DNA of 64,000 nucleotides from Isochrysis galbana (taxonomy: Eukaryota; Haptophyta; Isochrysidales; Isochrysidaceae): positions 3,982,474-4,046,473 of the forward strand of contig CM030936.1 in NCBI GenBank assembly GCA_018136815.1. The letters run 5' to 3'. This document shows positions 1-11,291 of this stretch, one piece after another. A model generated the notes under the pieces. The model did not search any database, was not told the origin of the DNA, and saw only the letters and a program-made list of their open reading frames with translations. Within the stretch, counting starts at the first letter, position 1, and every line of letters starts with the position of its first letter. The translations under genes were made by a program, and so were the position numbers.

Positions 1-938
1 GCTTGCGGTTGGATTCTGCTACGCGAGAGATTGTGCACGGCCCGCCTACTAGCCGTGTATCACCGCGCCGAACTTCTACACTACTGCTGTTCTTGCGCTT
101 TGTCGGTTGACTGTCGTCGTTTTGCGGTTGACAAGCGCCCGTGTGCTTGGTTAGTGCAGCGTGCTGCTGTTCCTCGCGAGAATTTCCATGCACTTCCTTT
201 CCTTTATGCTTCTTGTTTGCAATGAATGATGAGTGTTTATCCCTGCAGTTGTGTGTTGCGCTGCTGCGCTCCTTGTGAGATACGACATCGGAGTTCTGCT
301 CCTTTACTTTGAGTGCTCCAGCAGAATCGAAGCGTGCACCCACGGATCTTGACAACTGGACGTGAGGCATGAAAATGAAAAGAAAGGCAATGAGCAATGA
401 GCGCGTTAAGACCTACTTAGTGCTTAGCTACATTTGCAATTGATGTTGACACTTAGTTTTAGACCGCTCTTGGAGTGGCGCACATAGTGGAAGCCACCCC
501 AGAAATAACATCGACGCGTGACGTCATAGCAAACGCAAATCACAAACATAACCGGCGGGCGGCCCTCAGACCTCAAAAAAAACTCACGATTCAAATCATA
601 GCGTACGTACGCCTACGCCTAAATAAAACCTAAGCAACATTGAATGGTGTTACAGTATGGGTGCACCATTATGGGAAAGCCGCTCTCGCGGGTCAGCCGA
701 CGATGATACGGTAAGTAATCTCATCATTTACGATAATTGTTTTCATAAGGCATAAGGCGCGGCCTCCCGTTCTCACAAGTGGCCCGCAGCGGGCAGATTT
801 CCCCTTATTTTATGATCGCAAAGTTGTTTTATGATTTTCTAAGTAGTATCGTTGAACGTAGAACGTAGCCAGCTAGCATGGCGGCGGTAGGTAGTAGTAA
901 GTCGGTTGTAGGTGGTTGGTTGTGTCGGCATGGGCTTG
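1..938. other. Intergenic, no gene recognised
   Basis: About 0.9 kb with only short ORFs that resemble nothing I know. Two short runs around 810-840 (tttatgat motifs) resemble the hairpin arms of the dispersed repeat that starts at 939. No coding bias, RNA gene or clear promoter is visible. Confidence 0.5.
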
Positions 939-1092
939 CTGTAGTTGATTGAAGTCGGTTCTTTTTAGTGCCCAGATACCGGATAGGCGAATGGACGGTG
1001 TTTGGCACTTCTTGACATTGTCGATGCTATTGTCGTGCACTTTGCGCACGTTCCGAGATCATAAAATGATGTTTATGATCTCCGGCTGAGGT
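939..1092 (+). repeat. Dispersed repeat C, copy 1, with hairpin end
   Basis: This stretch is matched, with several substitutions and small indels, by 50333-50490 on the same strand. Both copies start with gtagttgattgaag and run through a shared 'gataggcgaatgga' block. Both end in a hairpin with arms GAGATCATAAA / TTTATGATCTC (11 bp perfect here, one mismatch in the other copy), followed by ggctgagg. The copies share no coding frame, so this is a non-coding dispersed repeat. The conserved hairpin near the 3' end recalls Helitron 3' ends, but I see no CTRR directly after it, so the class stays open. Confidence 0.7.
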
Positions 1093-1119
1093 GCGTTTCG
1101 TGCCGATGGCAGGTGTTAG

Positions 1120-1260
1120 TTAGATTTTTTTTTGATTGAGGTAGGCGCGCATGGGCGCGGGGAGCGCGTCGGAGGAGAGGAAGACCCGCAGGCCATCGGT
1201 GTTGTCGCCCACGAGGACGGACTCACATTGCTGTTCCGTCATCGATTGTCTCTTCTGATG
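1120..1260 (-). CDS. Possible 3' exon, unknown protein
   Basis: On the minus strand this part of an open frame reads as a plausible C-terminal exon ending ...RAYLNQKKI-stop, preceded by DALPAPMRAY. A pyrimidine-rich stretch could supply an acceptor near 1250-1260. I recognise no family and no upstream exon is visible; the sequence further upstream is low in coding character. It could equally be a chance ORF in GC-rich DNA. Confidence 0.2.
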   Translation of the reverse strand, partial: HQKRQSMTEQQCESVLVGDNTDGLRVFLSSDALPAPMRAYLNQKKI

Positions 1261-1526
1261 CCGCCGCTCCGTCTCGCACAATGGACGCAATGGACAGTGG
1301 GGAATGGGGTCACTTGGACTTGGGCAAAGGCCTGGGGCCCACTGTGGTGGTGGGGATGTGTGAAGTGTGTGTGTGTGCGGCAGTGGAGCACCTTCAATGT
1401 CGCATCGGGTTTTGTGCGAAATCATATTACTATTTAACAAGGTTGCGTTGTTTGACTTTTTCATGTTCATGTGTACTACTAAAATGAAAAAGAATGAAGA
1501 ATGCGAACATTTATGGCGCTGCGTAC

Positions 1527-1615
1527 AGGGGCTTTCTCGATAGAGCTCGTTGCCTGGAACGACCTGTCTGTATGTACACCGGCTCAGCCGTTGGTATCAC
1601 TTCATATGTGTCGTC
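1527..1615 (+). repeat. Fragment of retroelement module A (5' part)
   Basis: The stretch from caggggctttctcgatagag to cacttcatatgtg matches, with about 15-20% divergence, the 5' part of the minus-strand module A copy interrupted at 46539. The upstream bases (aatgcgaacat, ~1500) also match the part of that copy lying beyond the hAT insertion (49559-49600), which helps prove the nested structure there. The rest of the module is absent. Confidence 0.6.
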
Positions 1616-2163
1616 CAAGAAATCCTGCCGCCTCGCGCCTCGCCAAGGGAAGACGCTGCGCAACGCAACAGAGCGGGCAAAGGGCGTACACAAAGGGGAG
1701 AAAGGCCCTCTCAGGGCAGGCGCCACGCTGCGGCGTCCTTCTCGACTTCTCTAGCTCCCGCCTGTTCCCACTTCGTCCCAACCCGCACTTCAAGCTTGCC
1801 GACCAAGAATCGGAACCCCGACCATCCCTCTGCCGTACACACTTCGCCGCTCCCCATGCCACTCACGGACTGCCCCGCCACAACGGGCGGAGGAGAGCTG
1901 CCCCGCCTCAAGCAGCGATGAGAGGGTGCCCTCAACGTTACCCATCCACAGCTTTGTGGATACGCTCTGCTGATTCGGTTTGACGTCTTAGCGAGCATGC
2001 GCCGTTCTCAAGAGAGATCCTCTTGAAGGGGTCCTCATCAATTCTCATTTATTGCTGTCTTGAAGCCCGTTGAGAACCGCTAACTACCCTGTTGACAGAA
2101 ATCATAGCGACGACAGAATTTATGCGCAGCGCTTACATCGAAGAGCTACACGTGGCCATGATC

Positions 2164-4525
2164 TTATTTCTTGCCGAAAAATGACCCGATGGACCGCATG
2201 CCCGCATTTGGCGGAGCCTTCTTGGTTTTCTGCGCGCCGCTCTTCTTCGGCTTCAACTGAGTTTCATCGTCGTCCTCATCAGAAGCGCTGGAGGTTTTCT
2301 TAGCTGGTCGCGATGATGCTGCAGATGGCTTCACGGAGGTCTTCTGAGCACCAAAGCTAGAAGAAGGCTTCAATGGCAAGTTTGGCACATCGGGAACCTC
2401 TTTCTCAACCTCCTTTTCGACCCAACGCTCCTCGCCTGAGATGTGCAGGGGTGCCATCAAATGCCCACAGCCTCCTCTGAGCATCCCCGACTTGATAAAT
2501 GGCGAGCGTCAAGGGGTGGCGCCTTGACGGGACAGGCGGTGATTTATGCGAGGCGATCGATGGGTGGTGCGACTCACATATCATGTAGCCCCGCTCGTCC
2601 ATATAGGTTACTTCCTCGCGTACCCTCTCCTTAACAATTATAGTTCGAGCGGCCGATCGAGAGATGGCATCATCTCCATCCTTGGTTATACTACTGGTGG
2701 CATTTCCGCCATTGGCCTGCGGAGTCTTGAGAGGGGCCCCAGGCGAGAGAGTGGCCGCCGCCACAGCAGGTGAATGATTAGCAGGAGGATGAGGGTGTAC
2801 CAAAGATCCTGGCGCATCCTCAAGAGTAGCAGCGTCCTCAAGGATGCGCGCCTGATGAATGGGGACGGTGCAGTGACTAGAGGTGACAACAGGCTACGAG
2901 AGGCACTGTGGTGTTTTCCCATACGCCAGCGATCACGGGAGTGGGGCAGGCACGGGCGGAACGCATCCGCGGAAGGTGAGCAAGGAGGGCAGGTAGGATG
3001 GACACCTTCCTCCTTTCTTCCTTGCGCCGTTTACGCTCTGCTTCCTCCTCCTCATGGGCATCTGCTGCTCGTTTTCCAGAGCTGTACGCACACTTTTCTG
3101 TCGTCTCCGCCGCCGCGCGAGCACCGACCTCACTACGCTGCGGTGTTTGCGAGGTGTCCACATGGTCCTTGGCATGGGGCTTGGCACCCACGGCCACCTG
3201 CTTTTTGGAAGGATTGCTGACCGGATGGGCTTTCTCGCCGCCCTTTTTGATGGTTCCCTGCACCGCTGCCGCCGTGACATGTTCAAAACTGCCGCTCCTG
3301 ATCTCAGTGTTAGAATTCTGGCCCGCATCCTTATTGATAGCCGTCGTATTGGCCTCCACGGCTGTTCTCGCGGCGAACATCGCCGCCACGCCTCCCGGCT
3401 TGGTCTTGCCGGCAGCAGGTGCACCAACAGGCGGCGAGTTTTTCTCGTCTGCATTCTTTTCCGAAACGGGCCTCTCCTTGACAGCCATCTCGTCCTTTGC
3501 GCATGATTTCGCCACTGTTGGCTCAACCTCTTCGTCCTCTTCATCCGACTCGATGGCCCGGCGCTTCTTGCTGTTAGTCGATACAGCAATGGGTGCCGAA
3601 GCAGATGCTGATGTTGAAGGAGTAGGAGCTGCAGGCTTAGCAGCCAACGAGGACTTGGCGACCACTGAAGGCTTGACAGCTGCGCAACCTTTTTGACTAC
3701 CACTGCTGCTGGGCGCGGGCTTCGGCTTCGACGCGAACATCGCGGCAGCCTCCTTGGGAATGGGCGCCGGCTTGGTAAGAGCGGGGGCAGCCTGCTTTGG
3801 TGCCACTGTGTTGGCAGGCAGGCTAGCAGGCTTGATCCGAGCGCCAACTGCCGAGATCTTGGCTGCTTCATTCTTGATCTGCGACCAGCGGTTATCAAGC
3901 AAGCAGTTGTTCTCGCCCGTTTGCCGTAGCTGCGTCATGCCGAAAGGGGGGGGGAGGGGGGTTGATGCATAGGAAGAAAGGTTGGCCGACAGGACATGGC
4001 ATATCGCGGCTGGAGGCAGGAAGAGCGGATGATCTTGGGCGCTGATCCACATGGGTAAAGCTGAACGCGCGCCCAGTAAAGCTAGGCGTCTGTGCCGGCA
4101 TCGCGCGCGACCACGCTCTATTAGGGGTGAAAATCGAGCGAGGGGAAGGCTTGCCACTGCACCTGCTCGTACAGTTCCATGTCCTGTGCGGAGTTCAATG
4201 AGGCGAGCGGCTCTACAGCGTCGAGTCGGATGGAATGGATTGAGTAGACCTGTTCCGTGGTGAGGTTTTCGAATAATTTCTTCGCCTCCGCTAGATCGCG
4301 CGCCCCCACGAGCTGAAAGGAGAGAGTTCCTCCCTTGAGCTTGCCGCCCAGCAGGTAGCTCGCCTCTGCCTTGGCTCCTCTCTGCTTGAGGAAGGCATCG
4401 AGGAGCGCGCGGCTCTCATCCACGGGCATCGAGACATGCCGTGCGTACCAACGTGTTGACACGCTGCCGTGCTCGCTCAGTAGACCCTCGAGCTCGTCGA
4501 GCATCTCGACGAGTGGAGAGCCCAT
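2164..4525 (-). CDS. POLD3: DNA polymerase delta subunit 3 (POLD3/Cdc27/p66-like), 4 exons
   Basis: Accessory subunit of replicative DNA polymerase delta; it bridges the small subunit to PCNA in the nucleus. Model: complement of 4163-4525, 3006-3929, 2578-2851 and 2435-2164, with GT-AG introns of 233, 154 and 142 bp; codon phases match at every junction (610 aa). The N-terminal ~130 residues form the Cdc27 winged-helix region (WYARHVSMPVDESRALLDAF, VYSIHSIRL, then ELYEQ joined to LRQTGENN). Next comes a long Ala/Pro/Lys-rich linker with two 'MFASK/MFAAR' motifs, an acidic stretch, the conserved TYMDERGYMICE block created by splicing, and a terminal PIP box, MRSIGSFFGKK, where Met replaces the usual Gln. 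That linker layout is typical of the family. The start was chosen because it begins the conserved region, and no upstream Met in frame adds homology. Confidence in identity is high. Confidence 0.9.
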
Positions 4526-4953
4526 CGCGACAGGAAACCGCCAGCGACACCCTCGCGCACGCGGCTTCCTTTCTCACCCAACTGAGGCCTAAGTCTCGAT
4601 TAACCAAGAGTCTCTCCCCGCCGCACTCGTCGGCTTTCCCCCCCCCTCCCCCCTCTCTCCCCCCGCGCGTGTGCCGCGCCGCTCCCCCGCCCGCTGGCTC
4701 GCTCGCGCCTCGTAAAGCGCGGGAAGATCGCGGACGGCACCTCTTGTACTGCCTGCCGGTGCCCCCCCTCCGCCCCTCCCCCCCTCACCTTGGTGTCCAG
4801 CGACGACAGGAGGCTGACCACCGCCGCGCTCTCGCTGGAGCACGGCCTGACACTGTGGGGAACTGTCGTATTCCATACGATGACAGACTTTTACTTATAA
4901 CCTGTGGGTTATTTTGAGCCTTAAGGTGGTTCCCTAGGTTTTAGAGACGGCGG

Positions 4954-5367
4954 GTGCGGGAGGGTGGGCGCCGCGCCGAGGAGGCAGTGCCCAGCTCTTC
5001 AGAGGGCTGCCGGGGAGGCATGTTCGGGCAGTGGGAGTTCGGAGACCCGTGGGGCGTCGAGGGCCAGAAGGCCGGTGCTGATGCTGCCGCCGCTGCCGCG
5101 GCGGCAGAGGAGGGCACGGACCCCATGTGGGTCATCCAGGTGCCGAACGTCAAGGAGGTGGACACGAGCACGCTGCTCTGCCCAGTGTGTGACCCGGGCA
5201 GGAAGAAGGCGGCGACCGAGACGATGGCAGCGGCGGAGGAGGCGCATAAGAAGCCAGTCTGCACGCCTCGTTTCCGTTATGGTGCGATTCCCCTTCCAGA
5301 CGGGATCGCCGACAGATCGCCTTCTGGCTACCTCAGGAAGCGGCCGCGGCTCCGATACTCGAAATAA
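4954..5367 (+). CDS. Putative small protein, unknown
   Basis: A 137-codon frame divergent from POLD3, about 430 bp from its start. It contains an Ala run (residues ~42-52), the fairly hydrophilic stretch MWVIQVPNVKEVDTSTLLC, a CPVC pair and a basic C-terminus. A possible splice acceptor (ttttag) at 4937-4942 suggests it could be a downstream exon. I do not recognise the family. The last third overlaps sequence that continues into retroelement-like frames, so the 3' end may be chimeric. Confidence 0.25.
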   Translation: MREGGRRAEEAVPSSSEGCRGGMFGQWEFGDPWGVEGQKAGADAAAAAAAAEEGTDPMWVIQVPNVKEVDTSTLLCPVCDPGRKKAATETMAAAEEAHKKPVCTPRFRYGAIPLPDGIADRSPSGYLRKRPRLRYSK

Positions 5368-5389
5368 TCGCAATGGAGATCGGTCCCAC

Positions 5390-5880
5390 CAGGGACGCAC
5401 CGACCACACTAGGGAGCCACCTCCCAAGTTGGAGGGTGGACTCCCACCTCTCGACGCACCGCCATCGCAGAAGAGCCGCCGCTGCGCGCCGCCTGCGGAC
5501 AACCTCGGCCATCCCGAGGGTGCCAAATGGGATTTGGAATCTTGGCGTAACGCCAAGGTTGATTTCGACCCGATGTCACGCTACTGTGGGCACGCTGATT
5601 TGGCTGCTTCATTCGTATCACATGGAGGCCGCAGCGCGGCCCCCGGACACATTTACTCCTGAGGGCTGGCATGCCGCCTTGCGTCTAACCTGGTCAGGCC
5701 AGGATCGCCTCGCTCTGCTTCCGACGCCGCCATCTCGCCTAGGCTTGGGTGCCTTGCCCCTCCTCTCATTCACCCTCGCCTCTCGCCGCTCGCTCGATGT
5801 CGCTCTCGCCGCCGTCCTCGCCCTCGCCCAAGCCCGCCTGCCCGCCTTCCTCTGCTGACAGGCTGCAGCCCGTCAGTAGG
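5390..5880 (+). pseudogene. Degraded retroelement ORF fragments
   Basis: Short coding-like blocks in shifting frames, for example a frame through GAKWDLESWRNAKVDFDPM and then PEGWHAALRLTW in another frame. They end in a diverged copy (about 5796-5865) of the 5' ORF segment of module A (Ser/Pro-rich MSAPSS... in other copies). This looks like a broken gag-like ORF. No enzyme domain is visible. Confidence 0.4.
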
Positions 5881-5892
5881 CGGGGTAGGCCA

Positions 5893-5965
5893 AGATATCT
5901 GGATATATCTCTTGGATATTTGGGCGGATTTTTTGGCATTTGGATATTTGGTGGATATTTGGGCA
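5893..5965 (+). repeat. Short tandem array of GGATATTTGG-like units
   Basis: Five or so imperfect copies of ggatat(ttgg/atct), AT-rich in a GC-rich setting. Related 'cccaaatat' words occur on the opposite strand near 23800 and 25410. It is non-coding. Confidence 0.5.
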
Positions 5966-6127
5966 TGGTCTGCGCCCCAACCCCCAAAACAAAACACTTT
6001 GTGGGCGCGAGGCGCGGGGGGGACGGGGAGGGAGCGGAAGGAGGGGGGGGCTCGGGGGCTGGGGGGGCGGCAAACAGACAGTAAGAGGGGATACCGATAG
6101 ATACGTAATAAATGAGCTGTTCCTATA

Positions 6128-6816
6128 ATGAAGACGTCTATCTCATCCCGAACGGAGCCTTGCCTGGTCTGTCATGAGAGGTGTGGCAGTCCCCCTGCCC
6201 CTGCCCTGGGCGTCCCCCTCCCCCTCCCCCCTCCCCCTCCCTCTGGCGCGCTCGCAGCCCCCCTCTGCCGTCTCCTCCCGCTCCCCCTCCCTCTCCGCTC
6301 GCTCCCGCGCTCGCTCCCCGCTCCTTCTCACATCATTGCGCGCCTTCCCGCCAGCCGCCATCGCGCATCGCGCCAATGCCCAATGCCCAAGGCGCAGAGC
6401 AGGGGCACTTCCCTCTCCCCCCTCGCGAATACGCGGCTCACTCCATTCCCACCGCCCTCGCTCAGGATTACGCCGCTCGTCTCGCTCAAGCCGCTCCGCT
6501 CAACGCAGGGTCGCGGACAGAGACGTCCCTACCCGTCAGCACCTCCGACGTCGTCCCCTCAGCCGCGCCTGCCGCCGGCATGCCTCCTTCCTCATTGCCC
6601 TCAGACCCTATGGGCCACCACAATTCGTCACTTCCTCGGGACCTCGGGCTACCCGGAGCTCGACCCCCATGCCCACCCGCTTGAAGACAGCGCGTGGGAA
6701 CAAGTGAGCGAGGCTCCTTCCGTCGCCGACCTCTTGGCCGGTCGCCTCGCTTACATGCAGTCCGCGATCGAAGCTCAACAACTCCGAGACGAGAAGCGCG
6801 ACCGAGAGCACACTGC
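6128..6816 (+). pseudogene. Retroelement ORF fragment with coiled-coil end
   Basis: An open frame whose last ~60 codons look truly coding: SVADLLAGRLAYMQSAIEAQ followed by a charged stretch LRDEKRDREHT, a likely coiled coil. The frame then runs straight into module A at 6817, so its natural end is lost. The block at about 6555-6640 is repeated at 41176-41250, where a different charged tail follows. I take both as pieces of one retroelement ORF1, function unknown. Confidence 0.4.
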
Positions 6817-7214
6817 TGCGTTCCGTGATAAGGATACGTAAGTGTGGAGAGTGTTGACGTGAGTGTAGTGTCATCTCGTCGGTCCATCGGCCTGTAGCCG
6901 TCTGTCGTCTGTCGTTCTTCGTCCGTCGCTCTCGTTCTCGTTCCCGTTCTCGTCCCTCGCTCTCAACACTACCTCAATACCAAACCTCCAATCCCTCAGC
7001 CCTAGCCTATCAATCCCGAATCGCCCAGTCATGTCCGCTCCGTCGTCGCGCTCGCCCTTGCCCAAGCCCGTCCTCCCGCCTTTCTCCTTTCTCTGCTGAG
7101 GAGGTGGTCCAGCCCGCCATTCCATCACTCCTGGCCATCTCCGCCGCGCCTCCCGCCGATCGTTTCCCTTCCGTATCATCGCATATCGAGCCAGTGGTCA
7201 TGCTCGATCCGTCA
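6817..7214 (+). mobile_element. Module A copy 1 (5' truncated)
   Basis: Starts at tgcgttccgtgataagg and runs through the (CGTT/CTCGTT)n pyrimidine stretch and the ATGTCCGCTCC ORF start to the common edge GATCCGTCA. The ORF is frameshifted after 'cctttctc' by a duplication of that word. From the module's middle on it uses the same alternative sequence as the copy at 28564 (gatcgtttcccttccgt). Downstream sequence is unrelated to other copies. Confidence 0.75.
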
Positions 7215-7481
7215 GAGTTGCGAGTTGCCCGCCGACCCCCCAAGTTGTAGGTGCTGCAATAGTGTAATGTCAAAATGGGGAGGGGGGGGGGGTTGAAACT
7301 AGACCTCAGGATGTACCTTCTCGTGTCCAAGGGAGCATGAGCTCTCTACATATGAGTCCCATATCCTTGTTGCACTACGCCCAATGCCGAGCTTAGGTAT
7401 TTTTTTGTAGTAGTGAATTAATTGTCAACCAAGAAACAGCGTGTTGCTTGTTGTAGCACACTCACTTCTCCTTGTTCGTCC
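7215..7481. other. Intergenic spacer
   Basis: Contains a run of 10 G (7280-7289) and AT-rich sequence (7395-7425), which probably holds the polyadenylation region of the minus-strand LEA2-like gene. No gene seen. Confidence 0.4.
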
Positions 7482-9750
7482 TCAGCGAAATTCGAAGTCA
7501 TCACAGCTGAAGCCAAGATAGAGTTCCTGGCCAATGCTGCCATCCGTGAGGCCGACGCGAAAGTCACTCAGGGCATCGGTGAATCCGACCGGAACTCGTC
7601 GGATCTGTGCGCGGAAGTGGCGCGAATCCAACTTCCAGTCGTCTATGAGGAGAGAAGCATTGCCTTGCGCAGTCACAGGGATCACATGATCACCACGTGC
7701 GCGGTATGCGCAGGCCGCAGCTGTGAAACGCGTTGTGAAGCAACAGTCAAAGGGGTCTAGCCGACCAAAACCCAATATGCACGGTCCCATCGCGCCATCT
7801 GCGTTGGTTTCTTCCGCTTGCCCAGGTTGTGGTTCCGCTGCCAAGAAAAATGCCGATTTGATGGGTCTGCCTTTGAGTGTTACTACGGAGTCATTGAGAC
7901 GCTGCGCGGCCGCAGCTTGGGGTGCAGATGCATACGACCGATTATGGAAGGGGGCGAACGCCCAGATACCCGCCACGGAGCGCAAACGTGCAAACTTTGG
8001 CGATGGCTTGCACTCGAAAGATTTGAGCTCAATTGGCACACCACCTGCATGCACGCGGATGGTTGCACGGTAGCTTATCGGCATGTCAAAGAAAGCGTCG
8101 AAGAAAAGATCCTCGAACATGAGAGCCTTGCGTCCTGGCGGCTGAGCGTACACGAGTGCACCCTTTAGGCATTCCGAGCGCTCCTGGCGGAAGGCTGAGC
8201 AGGGCCGGCCCGAAACGCGGTTCCAGCCGTGGACGGTGTGATGAGACGACATCAGCGCACCTAGTAGCCACACAAGGATGACCGGGTCGTGGTTTGGTCG
8301 GCGGAAAGACAAGTGCGAATGAATGCCAGCCCCGACACCATAGAGTTGTAACGCAGGCAAAACACCAATTGTCGCCTTTCTAAACAAGGCGCAACTTTGC
8401 TCATTGGTTCGTGTACCTGTGAAGATGGGGTCTGGCATTGCTTCAACCTCGCATTCAACTTCAGACACGTTATTCAGAAACATTGCACGATATCGGATAG
8501 GACCTCGCGTCAGGATTTTTTGAGGAATCCCAGATATCCACTTACCAATGAAGGTACCGATCGCAGCCTGCGCAGCTTCACCAAGCGATGCGTCCAAACG
8601 GATGGCCATTTTGATTTCATTCAATCCTTGACGCAATTCAAAGTTGGGTAGGTGAACGGAGCCCATCCTCACAGCGGATATAGGCCCTCTCTTAATGCCG
8701 CGGATAAAATTCTCAGAGCCATTTGGTGCAACTCGGACGCTCGAACCTATTTCATACCATAACTGTAAATCGAGGGCAAAGGAGACCATCTTGGAATCGC
8801 CATCAGTCCGTCTTGTGGGAGGGCGCATGTTCGGCGCTTCTACAAACGAGCATGCTGCACTAAGCAACATTGAGCTAAAGGGTATTGTTGCGGTCGGGTA
8901 TTGTTGCGCTCACCTCGACCTCAAGGTCTCCGAGATGATGAAGCTCCAGCACAGATGTTGAGATGAAGGTTGCGTCAGCGGATACACTCAGGACGCCTGA
9001 GCTCCCATTCCCACGCTCGATGGCCACATTGAATGAACGCATCTTTTGGATTGCTGTCGCGGGCATAGTGAGATGCTTGTCAAGCGCAACGGCCACGGGG
9101 ATTCCTAGGACGGTCACTCTGGTATTGCCATGTATTTCCCAGTCGACCGCCTCACCGCGAAGGATCGGTATCGTTGCTGCCTGAAAGGACTTGGCGGACG
9201 AAACATGAAGCTCTGAGTCTATCACCGCAAATGATGCCGAGGAGGCAGCTACTCGAATGTCAGGGAAAGTTATGCGACCGATTGCTCGTTTGGTGCCATT
9301 TGCGTCAGACGGGCCCGTGAGGATCGCGTCGAAGCCATGCAAGGTCGCACTCAATGGCCCGGCATTATCCACACGTATGGTGACGGTTACACGTATTCTC
9401 TCATCGCCAGGGGACCCTAGGCTTCCGCTGACAAGCGTGAGAGTCGATGCCCCGATCACCAACCTGACGATCTGCGGCAGTGCAGCTGTAATCACCAGAA
9501 CCACACCCACTGTGGATGTCAGTGCGAGTAGTGTGGTGCAGCAGAGCAGCCTGCGGCTTCTAGCTGTGCGACAGCACATCAACTCCAGGCTTGCGTGGTG
9601 GTGCGCTGGCTCGGCGACTGCGCGATTGCTCCGAGCTAGAAGGAGGGGTACGGAATGGTCATTCGCGGGCGCGTTGGGCTCTTCCACTCGATTGGACTCC
9701 ATGGTCTCGAGCGAGGAGGCCGCCAGCTCGGTGTCAGAGCAGGAATCCAT
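7482..9750 (-). CDS. LEA2/DUF3712-like single-pass membrane protein, 2 exons
   Basis: Model: complement of 8914-9750 joined to 7482-8789 (714 aa), with a 124-bp GT-AG intron, phase 0 on both sides. An acidic/polar N-terminus (~60 residues) is followed by a Cys/Arg-rich patch and one strong hydrophobic segment (LLALTSTVGVVLVITAALP, about residues 72-95). A long extracytosolic or lumenal part follows, built from LEA2-like beta repeats, e.g. VRVDNAGPLSATLHGFDA with ITFPDIRV, and after the splice VSFALDLQLWYEIG with VHLPNFELRQGLNEI. This architecture is known from fungal vacuolar proteins with several LEA2 domains; the exact role here is unknown. The start at 9750 was preferred over an upstream TTG-type start because the latter adds only low-complexity sequence. 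A further intron within about 8150-8420 is possible because that part is less conserved-looking. Confidence 0.65.
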
Positions 9751-9779
9751 ACAGCAAATGCTTCTCACGACGACAAGAG

Positions 9780-10130
9780 TGAGGCAGGGAGAGATAAAGA
9801 GAGGAGGAGAGAGAGAGAGGGAAGGATGGAGACCACTAACACAGCGCTGGCCTGCTCGCTCGCTGTGGCGAGTCAAGCAGCAAGAGGCGTGTCGCAAGGG
9901 GGCAGCACGATGACGGCGGAGGACAAGGGGCAGCAGCACCCGTGGAGCACTCCCTGCCGGCGAGGCTGGGCGACCAGGCCGGAGAGAGAGGAGACAGGAG
10001 GGAGGGTGGGTGGGGAGAGATGTTGGGGGATGGCGGGAGCGAGCGAGGGAGAGAGGGAGAGGGGCACAGAGAGAGGGACGGAGGGAGAGAGGGGCAGAGG
10101 GTTGGAGGGGGGAGGGGGGACCGGAGTTGA
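9780..10130 (+). promoter_or_regulatory. Polypurine tract upstream of LEA2-like gene
   Basis: GA/GGGA-rich on the plus strand, hence a CT-rich leader or promoter for the minus-strand gene that starts at 9750. Similar tracts lie beside several other host gene starts in this window. A promoter role is inference. Confidence 0.4.
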
Positions 10131-10220
10131 AGCGAGCGCTGAGAGTCCGAGGACGGACTGATGCTGCGCCCTTCTAAATCTAAGATGGTGTGAAGGGGTG
10201 AGAAGTGAGAAAGTGTGGTC

Positions 10221-10252
10221 CTGTCGCATCCGCGATCGACCCTTTTGGTTTA
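10221..10252 (+). repeat. Small module A fragment
   Basis: ctgtcgcatccgcgatcgac and the following cccttttggttt repeat the word found at the 5' end of the A element at 10624 and near 46430 (minus). Confidence 0.5.
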
Positions 10253-10604
10253 AAAAAATCTTTAAAAACTAGCCGCTACTTGCACGCTTGCACGGCGCGA
10301 GGCAGATTGCTGATGCGACTCTCTACTACCCTCTCTTCCTAACACTACCTCTTTCCCCTCGCCTCGTTCTCTCCTCTAGAGTACTGGGGGAGGGGAGGCC
10401 GCGCGCGCTGCTTCGACCAGAGGCGCAAGACTGGAAGACAAGGGGGGTAAGAGTGTGTGATGTCCTTGTTTATGTGTCCGTCCCGCCCTCTCGGGGGCCG
10501 GCAGTCTACAGGATTCTTAGTCTTTATTCGACTGAGTTATGTTATGTTTCTGATGTCAAGTTCGGTCGCTACTTGCGCCAAGGCGTCCGAGATCTCCAAG
10601 TTGA
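10253..10604. other. Spacer without recognised gene
   Basis: Carries an open frame (10288 onward) that includes VCDVLVYVSVPPSRGP and RYLRQGVRDLQVEG. Before the A element inserted, this frame would have run into 13275 and stopped soon after. I do not recognise it. It is the left flank of the inverted-repeat cassette described below. Confidence 0.3.
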
Positions 10605-11291
10605 AGGTCGTTTGCCTTCATTTGTGTCGCATCCGCGATCGACCTTTTTGTTTTAGAAGTTGTTTTGCGTTCCCTCCTCGCAGGCTAGCCACGAGTCACC
10701 GTCGCAGTGTCCTACATTCGTCCATTCGCCCTTGTTGCCCTCGCCTCCTTTATCGCCTCCTTTGTCGCCTGCTTGCCCCTCACCTGGCTCACCTCCTTGC
10801 GCGCTCCTCGCGTTTTAGGCTAAGTCGCGCGATCAGGTATCGCCGGTGCAAGGAACCGTCCCCATGTGTGACCCTGATTCCCCCTCAGGTGTTGGCCGTT
10901 GGATTATATCGTGGCGCTATTTTACTTCGGTCTTCATCAAATCACTTAAGGGTTTTCGAAAGATTCCCTCCTTATTCCTGTGCGTAACTGTCGCCCCGTC
11001 GGATCGTCCGTCGCCCCGTCGCTCTCTTGTCGGCATTCTCTTCCTTGTTCGATCTGCCAGCGGGTTCCTGTGCGTTCCGTGATAGGGATACGTTAGTGTG
11101 GAGAGTGTTGACGTGAGTGTAGGTCATCTCGTCGGTCCATCGGCCTCTAGCCGTCTGTCGTCTGTCGTTCTTCGTTCGTCGCTCTTGTTCTCGTTCTCGT
11201 TCCCGTTCTCGTCCCTCGTTCTCAATACTACCTCAATACCAAACCTCTCCAATCCCTCAGCCCCAGCCTATCCATCCCGATCCGCCCAGCC

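Noticed and set aside
2998-3696. Plus-strand ORFs of ~230 and 150 codons over POLD3
   Set aside because: Antisense shadows of the Ala/Lys-rich POLD3 linker.
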